Source: Pseudomonadota bacterium
GTDB lineage: Bacteria; Pseudomonadota; Gammaproteobacteria; Pseudomonadales; Oleiphilaceae
Assembly: GCA_002747395.1 (NCBI GenBank)
Contig: PDPE01000040.1
Location: 1 to 64,000, forward strand
DNA: 64,000 bases
Reading direction: 5' to 3'
Part shown: piece by piece, positions 39,863 to 49,565 of the stretch
Layout: each line of letters opens with the position of its first letter
Numbering within the stretch: the stretch's first letter is position 1
Position numbers and translations under genes: made by a program
The notes under the pieces: generated by a model
Told to the model about the DNA's origin: nothing
The model's input: the letters and a program-made list of their open reading frames with translations, nothing else
Databases searched by the model: none

Positions 39863-42800
39863 CTATAACAAGTTTTGCAGAACTTTATCCCACTGTCTGG
39901 TCAGACGCTTTTCCGAGACCGTCATTTTCGTGCCCAGCTGCTGGGCAAAAAAGGACACGCGATATTCTTCCAGCATCCATCTGAATAACACAAGATCATC
40001 ACTTGCAATCCCGTGCTTTTTATATCGTGCATCCAACTCGACATATTTTTCCCACACCGGATTGAAATAGAGTAAAAATTCCCGCTCCTTGCTCATTTCT
40101 CTTGGCATCTTTTCTATTCGAATCAGCCCGGCTGCAAAATAGCGAGGAAACTCTGTCAACCATTCTCTTGGAGTATGAGTCAAGAATCCGGGGTAAACAA
40201 GCGTTTCCAGTTGTTGTTTTAAATCAGCCAGCGGTGAGGCGAGTGCCAGATTAATTTTACCCTTGGTCTTTTTGGCGCATTGATGGTAAGAATTTACGAT
40301 TGTGAATACAATCTGATCAAATTCCATTGCCGCGTCAAAAAGGTCCTGCCGGTGTGCATCACACAGATCAATAAATTCTGTTCGATTGGATGGCAGGGTA
40401 TCCGTCAGGAAATGATGCTTCACCAGGGCGAGTAAAAAGTCATCCAGCATATCTGCCTTGGTACCAACTGGCGCAAACAAAAGCGCAGTTTTATCAAACA
40501 CCGGCAATTGTCTGGTCAGATGCTCCAGTGTTTGCCCGAGGTGAAGGGCGATCAGCCGGGCCAGGCCGTTTCGGTGACGGGTTTCAGCAAACAATCGGTC
40601 AGTGCTCGCCAGCAGGCTCACATTCACCCTGCAATCATCAAGGTACGGATACATGCGTATTGTTACACCCGCCTGCTTCGTGGTGATTTCAGCGGGTATT
40701 TCGCCAAAATCCCACCCGGTAATACCTTCCTTACCCCAGCGCCCTTCTATCTGCTCTATTGCCTGATTTTGTACCGATTCATTGCCAAAACGATCCATGA
40801 TGGCATTCAGGTCTCTGCTTTCCATGAGTTTTTTGCCGTTTTCATCAACAACCTTTATGTTGATTCTCAGGTGCGGTTCAACCTCGATACCTTGCCAAAT
40901 CTCGGGCGGAATTTTTACGCCGGTCAGATAGCCCAATTGCTTTGATAACTGCCAGGTCAGAGATTCTGACGAACTCTCAAGTTTGGGTAATACCTTGTCA
41001 ACAAAATCCGGAACCGGCACAAAGTGCTTTCGATATTGCTTGGGAAGCCCCTTTATCAATTGGGTACACTTTTCTTTCAAAAAGCCGGGGACAATCCACT
41101 CCAGCTTTTTGTCTGACAACTGTTTGAGAGCGGCAACCGGGGTGATCAGTGTCACTCCGTCCGATGATTCGCCGGGGTCAAAGGTGTAATCGAGCTTGAA
41201 CCGGACCGAGTCAGTCTGATAGAAATCCGGAAATACAGACCGGGAAATATAATCCGTTTCCTGCTTTTTCAGTTCATCAGCAGACAACTCCAGTTTTGCC
41301 TGTTCGTCCTTTGACAGCTTTTTCCACCAGGCATCAAAATGACGCGTGGAAACAATGTCATCAGGTATCAGCCGGTCATACAAGTCATACAGCACATCGT
41401 CTTCTATCAGGATATCCCGTCGGCGGGTTTTGTCCTCCAGACTGGCGATCTTCTCGATAAGCTGCAAATTCTTTTTATAAAAGGGTGCCCTGGTCTGAAT
41501 TTCCCCTTCCACCAGCCCCGATCGGATAAATATTTCTCTGGACAGAACCGCATCTACCTTCGCGTAATTCATTTTTCGTTTTTGTACGATCGGCAGACCA
41601 TAGAGTGATACATTTTCATAGCCCACCACCTGGCCACGCTTTTTTTCCCAGTGCGGCTCAAAATGGCTCTTTTTCACCACGTGAGCTGCAACAGGCTCGA
41701 TCCATTCAGGCTCAATTCTCGCCACGGTTCTGGCATAGAGTTTTGAGGTTTCCACCAGCTCGGCAGACATAACCCATTTTGGTTGCTTCTTGTGAAGGCA
41801 GGAACCGGGAAACAGGTAAAACACCTTGTTCCGCGCCCCCTTGTAAGTGAAGCGTTCGTCTTTTTGTCCCACCTGCCCGAGCAAACCGGCCAGCAAGGAA
41901 ACATGAACCGCCTTGTAAGATGCTTCCCGGTCGTTCTCCGTCAGTTCAAGCTGCCTGAAAACAAGATGCAGTTGGCGATGGATGTCTCGCCATTCCCGAT
42001 AGCGAAGAAAGGAAATAAAGTTTTTCTGACAGTATTTCCGAAATTGAGAGTTGGAGAGCTCCTGGCGCTGTATTTCCAGTTCATTCCACAGATTTAGCAG
42101 GGATAAAAAATCAGATTCGGTGTGCTCATACTGTTTGTGGGCCTGGATGGCCGCTTGCTGCTTGTCGTGGGGTTTTTCTTTCGGATCCTGTATGGTGAGC
42201 GCAGCACAGATAACGGAGACTTCTGTCAAACAGTTGTTGGTGCTCGCCTCCACCAGCATCCTGGCGATCCTCGGGTCTGCCGGTATTCGTGCCAGCACTT
42301 TGCCTTGCGGGGTAAGCTGATTGCGTGGGGTAACCGCCCCCAGTTCCTGCAACAGCTTGTAGCCGTCGTTGATCATTCGGGCATCGGGCGCTTCAATAAA
42401 GGGGAACTTTTTAATGTCTCCCAGGTTTAACCGGGCCATTTGAAGAATGACAGAGGCCAGGTTGGTTCTGACAATTTCCGGATCGGTAAATTCAGGCCGA
42501 CCAAGAAAGTCCTCTTCCGAATACAGCCGGTAACACACACCGGACTCTACCCGGCCACAGCGCCCCTTCCGCTGGTTGGCACTGGCCCGGGAAATGGCTT
42601 CCACATGCAATCGCTGCACCTTGGAGCGATAGCTGTACCGGCTGATTCTCGCTTTGCCCGGGTCAATCACGTAACGAATCCCCGGAACGGTAATGGATGT
42701 TTCAGCCACATTGGTAGCAAGCACGATTTTCCGGCCACGTCGGGAGCGAAATATTTTGCCTTGCTCGGCCGCACTGAGTCTGGCATAGAGCGGCATCACT

Positions 42801-43777
42801 TCTGTGTGTTTGAAGTTGCAATCGCGCAGGTGTTTGGCGGTCTCCCTGATTTCCCGCTCCCCCGAGAGAAAAATCAGTATATCTCCCGGCGCCTCTTTTC
42901 GTTGTCTTTCATTATGTTCAATTTCAGAGATAACCTGTCCGATGGCCGTTTGCACGGTCACATCTTCCTCATCACTGTCGAGCAGTTCCAGAGGCCGATA
43001 GACTACATCAACCGGATATGTTCGCCCGGACACCGAGATAACGGGCGCACCATCAAAAAACCGTGAAAACCGGTCAACATCAATGGTGGCAGAAGTAATG
43101 ATCAGCTTCAGGTCTTTTCGCTTCGGCAACAGGGTTTTTAAATACCCGAGCAAAAAATCGATATTCAGGCTACGCTCATGCGCCTCGTCGATAATGATAG
43201 CTTCGTATTTTCTCAAATAGGGGTCAGTCTGAATTTCAGCAAGCAAAATCCCGTCTGTCATCAGTTTTACCAACGAGTTGTCGGATACCTGATCATGGAA
43301 GCGCACCTGGTAACCAACCAGTTCACCCACTGAACTTTTGCACTCCTCGGCAATCCGACCGGCAACTGCCCGGGCTGCCAGCCTTCTGGGCTGCGTATGT
43401 CCGATCAATCCTCTCGCACCGAGACCTGATTCCATACAGATTTTAGGTAACTGGGTTGTTTTTCCCGATCCGGTTTCGCCCGCAACAATGGCGACCTGGT
43501 GGTTCAGGATGCTTTGCGCAATGAGTTCCCTTTTCCCGGAGACCGGCAGTTGATCAGGAAACTCCCAGGGCAAAATCAATGAGCGACGAGCTTCTACCTG
43601 ACACGATGAACGCTCTATGTCTTTCAGCAACTTGCCCAACCCCTGTTCTCGCCGGCCGGTATCTGCTTCTTTGGCCAGTTGAGAAATACGCTTGCCAAGC
43701 CGCCATACATCTTTGGTCAAGCACAGGGGGAGGTTTTTTAGTAATTCAGATTGGGAGAAACTGCTGTTTTGAGACAT
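39863..43777 (-). CDS. hrpA: ATP-dependent RNA helicase HrpA
   Basis: A DEAH-box helicase of 1304 residues, the usual length. Walker A GETGSGKTTQLPK near 98, DEAHERS near 200, SATID, and the QRKGRCGR motif are in the first 450 residues. Then follow the winged-helix and ratchet regions (DARMINDGYKLLQELGAV) and the long C-terminal DUF3418 part. In E. coli it cleaves mRNA in a stalled-ribosome rescue. The ribosome binding site is weak (GGCGAAAT). The gene lies between fadD and KAS III on the same strand, with terminators or promoters between. Confidence 0.96.
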   Translation of the reverse strand: MSQNSSFSQSELLKNLPLCLTKDVWRLGKRISQLAKEADTGRREQGLGKLLKDIERSSCQVEARRSLILPWEFPDQLPVSGKRELIAQSILNHQVAIVAGETGSGKTTQLPKICMESGLGARGLIGHTQPRRLAARAVAGRIAEECKSSVGELVGYQVRFHDQVSDNSLVKLMTDGILLAEIQTDPYLRKYEAIIIDEAHERSLNIDFLLGYLKTLLPKRKDLKLIITSATIDVDRFSRFFDGAPVISVSGRTYPVDVVYRPLELLDSDEEDVTVQTAIGQVISEIEHNERQRKEAPGDILIFLSGEREIRETAKHLRDCNFKHTEVMPLYARLSAAEQGKIFRSRRGRKIVLATNVAETSITVPGIRYVIDPGKARISRYSYRSKVQRLHVEAISRASANQRKGRCGRVESGVCYRLYSEEDFLGRPEFTDPEIVRTNLASVILQMARLNLGDIKKFPFIEAPDARMINDGYKLLQELGAVTPRNQLTPQGKVLARIPADPRIARMLVEASTNNCLTEVSVICAALTIQDPKEKPHDKQQAAIQAHKQYEHTESDFLSLLNLWNELEIQRQELSNSQFRKYCQKNFISFLRYREWRDIHRQLHLVFRQLELTENDREASYKAVHVSLLAGLLGQVGQKDERFTYKGARNKVFYLFPGSCLHKKQPKWVMSAELVETSKLYARTVARIEPEWIEPVAAHVVKKSHFEPHWEKKRGQVVGYENVSLYGLPIVQKRKMNYAKVDAVLSREIFIRSGLVEGEIQTRAPFYKKNLQLIEKIASLEDKTRRRDILIEDDVLYDLYDRLIPDDIVSTRHFDAWWKKLSKDEQAKLELSADELKKQETDYISRSVFPDFYQTDSVRFKLDYTFDPGESSDGVTLITPVAALKQLSDKKLEWIVPGFLKEKCTQLIKGLPKQYRKHFVPVPDFVDKVLPKLESSSESLTWQLSKQLGYLTGVKIPPEIWQGIEVEPHLRINIKVVDENGKKLMESRDLNAIMDRFGNESVQNQAIEQIEGRWGKEGITGWDFGEIPAEITTKQAGVTIRMYPYLDDCRVNVSLLASTDRLFAETRHRNGLARLIALHLGQTLEHLTRQLPVFDKTALLFAPVGTKADMLDDFLLALVKHHFLTDTLPSNRTEFIDLCDAHRQDLFDAAMEFDQIVFTIVNSYHQCAKKTKGKINLALASPLADLKQQLETLVYPGFLTHTPREWLTEFPRYFAAGLIRIEKMPREMSKEREFLLYFNPVWEKYVELDARYKKHGIASDDLVLFRWMLEEYRVSFFAQQLGTKMTVSEKRLTRQWDKVLQNLL

Positions 43778-43831
43778 ATTTCGCCTGATGGTGGCACAGA
43801 GAGTACAATTGGGGCCGTTTTATGGAAAAAC

Positions 43832-43875
43832 AAAAAAGCCGACAATGGCTCCGAACTCCCGGATGCCGGTCGGCT
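43832..43875 (-). terminator. Intrinsic terminator after fadD
   Basis: On the minus strand AGCCGAC (43869-43875) pairs with GTCGGCT (43837-43843), followed by TTTTTT. It lies 42 bp after the fadD stop codon. Confidence 0.75.
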
Positions 43876-43917
43876 ATCAAACCTGACACTAAAACTGAAT
43901 CAGAAACAGGATTCGGG

Positions 43918-45603
43918 CTATGATTTCACCTCTTCATCCCGTAACTCACGCCTGAGAATTTTTCCGACATTGGTTTTTGGCAAGTCGTCCCTGAACTCAA
44001 TATATCTCGGCACCTTGTAGGCAGTGAGGTGCTCGCGACAAAATTCTTTCAGTTCATCCTCTTTGAGACTCGCGTTGGATTTAACGACAAATATTTTGAC
44101 TGCTTCACCACTTTTCAAGTCAGGTAAACCAACTGCGGCACATTCCAGTACATCCGGGTGACCGGTCACCACCTCTTCGATCTCGTTGGGATAGACGTTG
44201 AAGCCGGAGACGAGAATCATGTCTTTTTTCCGGTCTACAATACGGATATAACCGTCTTCCTGAATGACTGCCACATCACCGGTTTTGATCCAGCCGTCCT
44301 CAGTGATGGTTTTTGCCGTTTCATCAGGTCGTTGCCAATAACCCCGCATCACCTGGGGGCCTTTCACGCATAGTTCACCCGGCTCACCAATCGGTTGGTC
44401 ATTACCATTATCGTCAATGGTTTTGACCAAAGTGGAAGGGATGGGCAAGCCTATGGTTCCAATTTGAATCGCATTCAAGGGATTTATTGAAACCACCGGC
44501 GATGTTTCCGTCATTCCGTAGCCTTCTGCGACATCACACCCGGTCACCGTTTTCCATAATTTGGCCGTATCGCTGGTCAGGGCCATGCCACCGGAGGCAG
44601 TGATTTTCAGGGAACCAAAATCCAGGCCCCGGAAATCATCATTGTTACAAAGCCCCACAAACAAGGTATTCAACCCCAGAAATGCAGTGAATTTCCATTT
44701 TTTCAGTTCTTTTACAAAACCCGGAATATCTCGTGGGTTGGGTATCAGAACACTGTGATTTCCCGTTTCAACCATGATGCCGCAGTTCAGGGTAAAAGAG
44801 TAAATATGATAGAGGGGAAGCGGCGCGATCACTGTTTCCTGGCCTTCTACCAATTTGACCAGCAACAGGGGTTTAACCTGTAACAGATTGGAAACCAGAT
44901 TCAGGTGGGTCAGCATGGCTCCCTTTGCTACCCCGGTAGTACCGCCGGTATACTGCAACACCGCCAAATCATCCGGTTTTACCTCAACCGGACTGAACTT
45001 GTGTTTGGCCCCTGACTTCATCGCCGATACAAAGGGAATCGCTTCGGGGAGCCGGTAAGCGGGCACCAGTTTTTTCACATGCTTCACGGCAGCATTGATC
45101 AGGGTACGCTTTGGCTGGCTGTGCATATCTGCCAACTCGGTAACGATCACGTGCTCGATACCGGTATGAGGCAACACTTCCTCGACCAGATGTGCCATAT
45201 TCGCCAGCACAACGAGTGCCCTGGCACCGGAGTCATTAAACTGATGCTCCATTTCACGCGCGGTATACAGCGGGTTGGTGTTAACCACCACCAGCCCGGC
45301 ACGCATGGCTCCGTACAAAACAACGGGATACTGGGTTATGTTTGGCAGTTGTATCGCAATTCTGTCACCCACCTTCAAACCGGTCTTATTCTGCAAATAG
45401 GCAGCAAAGTCCTGCGTAAGTTTATCCAGTTCTTCGTAGGTAATGGTCACACCCATACTGGTAAATGCGGGTTTCTTTGCGTAACGCTTGCAGGACTTCT
45501 CAAATACATCCACCATTGATGAGTAATCCCCGACACCAACTTGAGCGGGTATACCGTCTGGATATTTATCCTGAAAAAAATCCTGAATTGCGCTTTCGGA
45601 CAT
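43918..45603 (-). CDS. fadD: Long-chain fatty acid--CoA ligase
   Basis: Activates fatty acids to acyl-CoA at the inner membrane. From the ATG at 45603 (MSESAIQDFFQDKYP) it has 561 residues, as in other FadD proteins. The ATP motif YTGGTTGVAKGAMLTH near 205-220, the DGWIKTGDVAV motif near 420 and RKKDMILVSGFNVYP (FACS signature) are intact, and the C-terminal Lys is in LPKTNVGKILRREL. AAGGGAG lies nine bases before the ATG; an upstream in-frame ATG at 45627 is less good. It is divergent from phaJ and could feed WS/DGAT and beta-oxidation. Confidence 0.93.
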   Translation of the reverse strand: MSESAIQDFFQDKYPDGIPAQVGVGDYSSMVDVFEKSCKRYAKKPAFTSMGVTITYEELDKLTQDFAAYLQNKTGLKVGDRIAIQLPNITQYPVVLYGAMRAGLVVVNTNPLYTAREMEHQFNDSGARALVVLANMAHLVEEVLPHTGIEHVIVTELADMHSQPKRTLINAAVKHVKKLVPAYRLPEAIPFVSAMKSGAKHKFSPVEVKPDDLAVLQYTGGTTGVAKGAMLTHLNLVSNLLQVKPLLLVKLVEGQETVIAPLPLYHIYSFTLNCGIMVETGNHSVLIPNPRDIPGFVKELKKWKFTAFLGLNTLFVGLCNNDDFRGLDFGSLKITASGGMALTSDTAKLWKTVTGCDVAEGYGMTETSPVVSINPLNAIQIGTIGLPIPSTLVKTIDDNGNDQPIGEPGELCVKGPQVMRGYWQRPDETAKTITEDGWIKTGDVAVIQEDGYIRIVDRKKDMILVSGFNVYPNEIEEVVTGHPDVLECAAVGLPDLKSGEAVKIFVVKSNASLKEDELKEFCREHLTAYKVPRYIEFRDDLPKTNVGKILRRELRDEEVKS

Positions 45604-46009
45604 GCTGGCTCTCCCTTTATCAATCACTCGATGAACTCGCCTTACCTGTTTATATATTTTATTAGCGTTGGGTATTGTGTTCTGAGGCGTGTTGTTTAGT
45701 CAATTTTATATAGCAATTAATTGGTGTTTTTGCCGATTATTTTCCTTTTGGGCACCGGTGTTAACAATCAAATCAAACAGTTCTGTTACCAATGATCATT
45801 TTTGAGCCCCGATCAACCTTTTTCGAAAACGCAATTTCAATTCCGAAACCCTCAACTACCCATGACCCATAAGTTCCTATCAGCAATAATTTTATTATCA
45901 ATTAAATGGAAAAATCCGGCGTCCTGTATTTTAATGTATTCACGGTATGAACTGTAACCCTTAACCTTATTAAGGTAATAAACCAAGGCAATAAACAAGG
46001 CTATAGATT
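45604..46009. other. Control region between divergent fadD and phaJ
   Basis: 406 bp without a gene. It holds several palindromes: CAATTAATTG (45714-45723), AACAG-TT-CTGTT (45776-45787), and ACCTTA-T-TAAGGT (45964-45976), the last 34 bp before the phaJ ATG. One or more may bind a fatty-acid-responsive regulator such as PsrA or FadR. The classical PsrA box is not matched exactly. Confidence 0.45.
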
Positions 46010-46495
46010 ATGGACGCATTAGAAAACATTACTTATGATGAACTGGTTGTAGGCGACTCGGCAACCTATGTACGCACACTCACCGAAGATGAGCTTATTC
46101 TGTTTGCAGCCGTATCCGGTGATGTGAACCCGGTTCACCTGGACAGCGAGTACGCCAGGAAGACCATGTTTAAAGAGCGCATCGCACACGGAATGTGGTC
46201 TGGCGCACTTATTTCGGCAACCCTGGCAACAGTTATCCCCGGCCCCGGCACGATTTATCTTGAGCAGCAGATGAATTTTAAAAGACCGGTCAAACTTGAA
46301 GATACGCTTACCGTCAAGCTCACTGTCGCAGAAAAAAAACCGAAAAACAAAGTAATTATGGCGTGTGAGATCACCAATCAACATGGTGAACTGGTGGTTG
46401 ACGGAGCCGCTACGGTGATGGCACCTACAGAAAAGATATCATTGGAAAAACCCACTCTGCCCAAAATTACCATTGGCGAGCTTCCCGGGGAATAA
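46010..46495 (+). CDS. phaJ: (R)-specific enoyl-CoA hydratase (MaoC family, PhaJ type)
   Basis: Converts trans-2-enoyl-CoA to (R)-3-hydroxyacyl-CoA, the link from beta-oxidation to PHA. The 161-residue hot-dog protein has the catalytic Asp/His motif in AAVSGDVNPVHLD (about 35-45) and the HGMWSGALIS motif. AAGG lies nine bases before the ATG. It is divergent from fadD. No PHA synthase gene is in the window, so it is not certain whether PHA or another use is meant. Confidence 0.88.
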   Translation: MDALENITYDELVVGDSATYVRTLTEDELILFAAVSGDVNPVHLDSEYARKTMFKERIAHGMWSGALISATLATVIPGPGTIYLEQQMNFKRPVKLEDTLTVKLTVAEKKPKNKVIMACEITNQHGELVVDGAATVMAPTEKISLEKPTLPKITIGELPGE

Positions 46496-46669
46496 CCCGG
46501 CCTGGCGGCCTTCGCTGCGTTTCTCTGCATCTTCCTGTTTTTCGGCTTCTGGTGCGCCTTACCGGCGCTCCCCCGGCAGTCTGGTAGCGGGTTCTGACAG
46601 TTTGAAGACGGAAGCCTGTGACTTTGCGGCAGAGGAATGCAGTGCAATCCGGGAGTTTTTCCGTACCGA

Positions 46670-47722
46670 TCAGCCAGGCAAAAAGTCTATCGGAAATTCA
46701 TAAACCGTTCGATCAACATTTGCTTTCTGGCCGAAGTTGAACAATTTGACCCGGGCGACAATTTTTCTTTCCAGCTTTTTGTCGCCCAGTTCGGATGAGA
46801 CGATAACGCAACTGCTCACAGCCCCGGACGGCTCTATCGTCAGCCTGAGAACCACCTTGCCCTCCAGAGAAGGGTTTTTGCGCAGTGCCCGCTGATAAAT
46901 CCTGTCAATAGCCGATTTGTTACGGTCGAAAACACGCCTTACTTCCTCATTACTTCTTTTTCCTGAACGTTTTTCAACCTGCTTTTTCCGGATCGCCTTT
47001 TTTTCCTCTTTACGGGCTTGCAAACGGGTTATTTCCCTGGAGGCCAGTGCAACCTGATCGGCCTGCACTTTCATCCTGGTTGCATCAACACCACCACTCT
47101 TTCCGGTCAACGCGCTTTTGTCCAATCTGGTGGCTTCTGGTGCGACAGTTTCTGCTCTCAGTGTTATCGTCCGGTTCATCGTCTGCTTCGTCGTCAGCTT
47201 CGTGCTATCGACCATATCGCGCATATCCGCGAGGTCATCAGCCAGAGCGAGCACACCGCTTGACATGGCAACTTCTCGCGCTTCTTCTACAGACTGTTTT
47301 TGCTTTGGTTCCGCCGGTTTTGATTCGGGTTCCGATTCTGGCTCTGTTTCGGGCTCCGACTTGGGCTTGGGCTCCGGCTTCGGCTCCGGCTTCGGCTCCG
47401 GCTTCGGCTCCGGCTTCGGCTCCGGCTTCGGCTCCGGCTCCGGCTCCGGCTCGGGTTCAGGTTCAGGTTCAGGTTCAGGTTCAGGTTCAGGTATTATAAG
47501 CTCCTTTTTTTCCACCTCTTTCTTTTCTATTTCCAGTTTTGCCAGAATCGGTGGTTTTTTTTCCAATTGCTCCCTTGTCCGTTCCGGAAGTTCAATAGTC
47601 GGGACAATAACCAGGAAAGGGAACGCGATAATAAAAACAGCGAGCAGAATACACTGGAAACGTCTTGTTTCCTGCCGGTTCTCACTCCACGGCAATCCGG
47701 AACCGGAATCATAGCCAGGCAT
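46670..47722 (-). CDS. TonB-like protein with EP/KPEP repeats and AgmX/PglI-type C-terminus
   Basis: A 350-residue membrane-anchored protein: a cytoplasmic start, one membrane segment ([18 protein letters not shown], about 28-45), a rigid linker at about 78-140 of EP and KPEP repeats, a basic coiled-coil region, and a C-terminal domain at about 255-350 ([37 protein letters not shown], split) of the AgmX/PglI TonB-like type. It is expected to carry energy from the ExbB/ExbD motor across the periplasm. It is the last gene of the nine-gene operon and overlaps the previous stop by one base (TAATG). The (EP)n coding DNA is a 6- and 12-bp repeat tract (47380-47490). Confidence 0.85.
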   Translation of the reverse strand: MPGYDSGSGLPWSENRQETRRFQCILLAVFIIAFPFLVIVPTIELPERTREQLEKKPPILAKLEIEKKEVEKKELIIPEPEPEPEPEPEPEPEPEPEPKPEPKPEPKPEPKPEPKPEPKPKSEPETEPESEPESKPAEPKQKQSVEEAREVAMSSGVLALADDLADMRDMVDSTKLTTKQTMNRTITLRAETVAPEATRLDKSALTGKSGGVDATRMKVQADQVALASREITRLQARKEEKKAIRKKQVEKRSGKRSNEEVRRVFDRNKSAIDRIYQRALRKNPSLEGKVVLRLTIEPSGAVSSCVIVSSELGDKKLERKIVARVKLFNFGQKANVDRTVYEFPIDFLPG

Positions 47723-48225
47723 TATGCTTCTTTCTCCGATATCTGGTTCACTGCCAGTGAAATCCGGGTATAGTGAGAATTTACACAGGTGTTCATCACC
47801 GGTTTTAGCACACTGTAGGGCAGTGTTTTCTGCCCCATAATCGTAATATGGCCACCCTGACCGGTTTCTTGATCAATCCTGATCCCGTCTCTTTTGGCCA
47901 GGTAATCCAGCTCTTTTGCCAATGCCCCGATAACCTCTGCCTCATCATCTATGGTGTCTACGCGAACGATCATTCGCCCCTGAACCAGAATATCTTCTTC
48001 CGTGACCACAATAACCAGCGTCTCATCAGGCTTGTGATCTGCGGTGGACTCAGGCAATTTCACCTTGCTCTCCTGGTTCAGGACTTGTACATCAGAAGAA
48101 TTGACCATCAGGAAAAAGACAAGAATAGTAAATATGTCCATCAGGGAAACCAGGTTGAGGCGTCCTTTTTGATTCATCCGCCGGTAGTGGCTCTTTTTTC
48201 TTTTCGCTCTTCGAGATGCTTTCAT
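47722..48225 (-). CDS. ExbD/TolR-family motor protein (Asp-containing)
   Basis: A 167-residue single-span protein from the ATG at 48225 ([11 protein letters not shown]). An upstream ATG at 48261 is also open. The membrane segment near 28-48 ([16 protein letters not shown]) keeps the Asp that carries protons in ExbD/TolR. The periplasmic domain of about 110 residues ends NQISEKEA. It is the second ExbD gene of the cluster, 121 bp after the first, and is followed by the TonB-like gene through a one-base overlap. In the Agl system it would match AglQ or AglS. Confidence 0.87.
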   Translation of the reverse strand: MKASRRAKRKKSHYRRMNQKGRLNLVSLMDIFTILVFFLMVNSSDVQVLNQESKVKLPESTADHKPDETLVIVVTEEDILVQGRMIVRVDTIDDEAEVIGALAKELDYLAKRDGIRIDQETGQGGHITIMGQKTLPYSVLKPVMNTCVNSHYTRISLAVNQISEKEA

Positions 48226-48312
48226 AAGTCCCTTGTTCCAAATCCCTGCCTGCCCAATCAATGAAGGCCATTTATCCGCCTATCCGTTAGCCCGATTGCT
48301 GCCGGGTATAAT

Positions 48313-48342
48313 TTTTATCCGTTTCACTTTTATCCGTTTCAC
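48313..48342. repeat. Perfect 15-bp direct repeat
   Basis: Two exact adjacent copies of TTTTATCCGTTTCAC, four bases after the stop of the first ExbD-type gene in its intergenic gap. Confidence 0.8.
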
Positions 48343-48346
48343 AGAG

Positions 48347-48868
48347 TCAGCCTGAACCGTCTGGCTGTATTTTGCCCTGAACCGGCTCTGCCGCTTCACC
48401 AATGGATATATCAGGAAACAGCTCGGCCTCAACCAGGCTGGCAGCGACGACCGCCGGGAATGACCGCACCGCATCCATGGTGCTTACCAGCACCTGATAG
48501 CTTGTCTGTTTTTCCGGCAGTATCGTGATGTCTTTTTTATCCGGCAACCGTGATTTTATCTGTTTCAACATATTCCGCAGTCCGATGAAATCATAACCGG
48601 TTTCCAGGTTGTCGATACGCTTGATCAAGCCCGCTTTCGAGTCTGCCAGCACCAGGGCATCATTACGAATCACTACCTGCAACTGCAGTTGTTCAGGAAG
48701 ATTGCTCACTTCATTACTTTGATCCGCGGGAAAATTCAGATCCAGGACACTGCGTTGAGTGAACACCATACTGATAAGTAAAACAGGCACCAGAACAATC
48801 ATAAGATTCATAAAGGCCGTAATATCCAAATCAGTGTCAGCAGCCAGCTTTCTGTGTTTACGTCTCAT
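48347..48868 (-). CDS. ExbD/TolR-family motor protein (Asn in the membrane)
   Basis: A 173-residue single-span protein. The membrane segment (TAFMNLMIVLVPVLLISMVF, about 18-37) has Asn where ExbD and TolR have the proton-carrying Asp. An Asp just before it (LDITAF) is outside the hydrophobic core. The periplasmic part is about 135 residues. It follows the ExbB-type gene by 33 bp. The paralogue downstream keeps the Asp, so the two ExbD chains differ in proton role. This may be a conserved trait of the subfamily. Confidence 0.85.
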   Translation of the reverse strand: MRRKHRKLAADTDLDITAFMNLMIVLVPVLLISMVFTQRSVLDLNFPADQSNEVSNLPEQLQLQVVIRNDALVLADSKAGLIKRIDNLETGYDFIGLRNMLKQIKSRLPDKKDITILPEKQTSYQVLVSTMDAVRSFPAVVAASLVEAELFPDISIGEAAEPVQGKIQPDGSG

Positions 48869-48901
48869 ATCAGCGTTTGCCTCTTGTCAGGCCGTAACGA
48901 C

Positions 48902-49540
48902 CTAAAGGTTGACACCCTGGTCGGAAATCAGATTCAGCAGTTTTACGCCAGCCATCTCAAAGCTGTCAACGATTTCGTTGGTTTTGGTTTGCAATACCGA
49001 ATGAAACAGCAAGAGAGGGATGGCCGACATCAAACCGAAGGCCGTTGTATTCATGGCCACCGATATACTTTGGGAAAGCAGGTTTGCCTTTTCTGCCGGG
49101 TCAGCATTGGCAACAGCGGTGAAAGCGGCAATTAACCCGATAATGGTACCAAGCAGCCCGAGCAGTGTTGACACATTTGCCAGAGTCGCAAGATACTGGG
49201 TTCGTTTTTCCAGACGGGGCAAGGTTTCCATGAGCCCCTCTTCCATGGCATACTCGATTTCGTCCCGGGTTCCTTTATTCAGCAATCGACGCAACCCGGA
49301 GCCGATAATGGCACTGATCGCCGTTTTTGAACCCTTTGAAAATTTCAGGGCTCCCTGGTAATCCCCGGCTTTCAATAAAGGCATCAACCCTTTTTCAAAG
49401 CTGCTGCGGTTTGCCGATTTAATCATTGAAAGATAGATAAAACGCTCTATTGCGATGGCCAGCCCCACCAAAAGAACCACCGCAATGGGATACATAAATG
49501 TCCCACCTTCCTGAAAAAATCGAATTGTCGTATCTAACAT
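48902..49540 (-). CDS. MotA/TolQ/ExbB proton channel protein
   Basis: The 212-residue channel of the motor. Three membrane segments: about 15-35 (MYPIAVVLLVGLAIAIERF), about 118-140 and about 150-175, with the family motif LATLANVSTLLGLLGTIIGLIAAF (split by reading). GGGAG lies seven bases before the ATG. It is followed by the two ExbD genes. The same order of channel, ExbD, ExbD is found in aglRQS of Myxococcus. Confidence 0.92.
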   Translation of the reverse strand: MLDTTIRFFQEGGTFMYPIAVVLLVGLAIAIERFIYLSMIKSANRSSFEKGLMPLLKAGDYQGALKFSKGSKTAISAIIGSGLRRLLNKGTRDEIEYAMEEGLMETLPRLEKRTQYLATLANVSTLLGLLGTIIGLIAAFTAVANADPAEKANLLSQSISVAMNTTAFGLMSAIPLLLFHSVLQTKTNEIVDSFEMAGVKLLNLISDQGVNL

Positions 49541-49565
49541 GAAAAAACTCCCTGCTGAATCTGTT

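Noticed and set aside
42440..43066. Plus-strand open frame of 208 codons
   Set aside because: Antisense to the helicase core of hrpA; no ribosome binding site or motif.
47118..47714. Plus-strand frame of 198 codons rich in Ser-Gly repeats
   Set aside because: It is the antisense of the EP/KPEP linker; the minus-strand frame has domains, a membrane segment and operon context, so this is a shadow.
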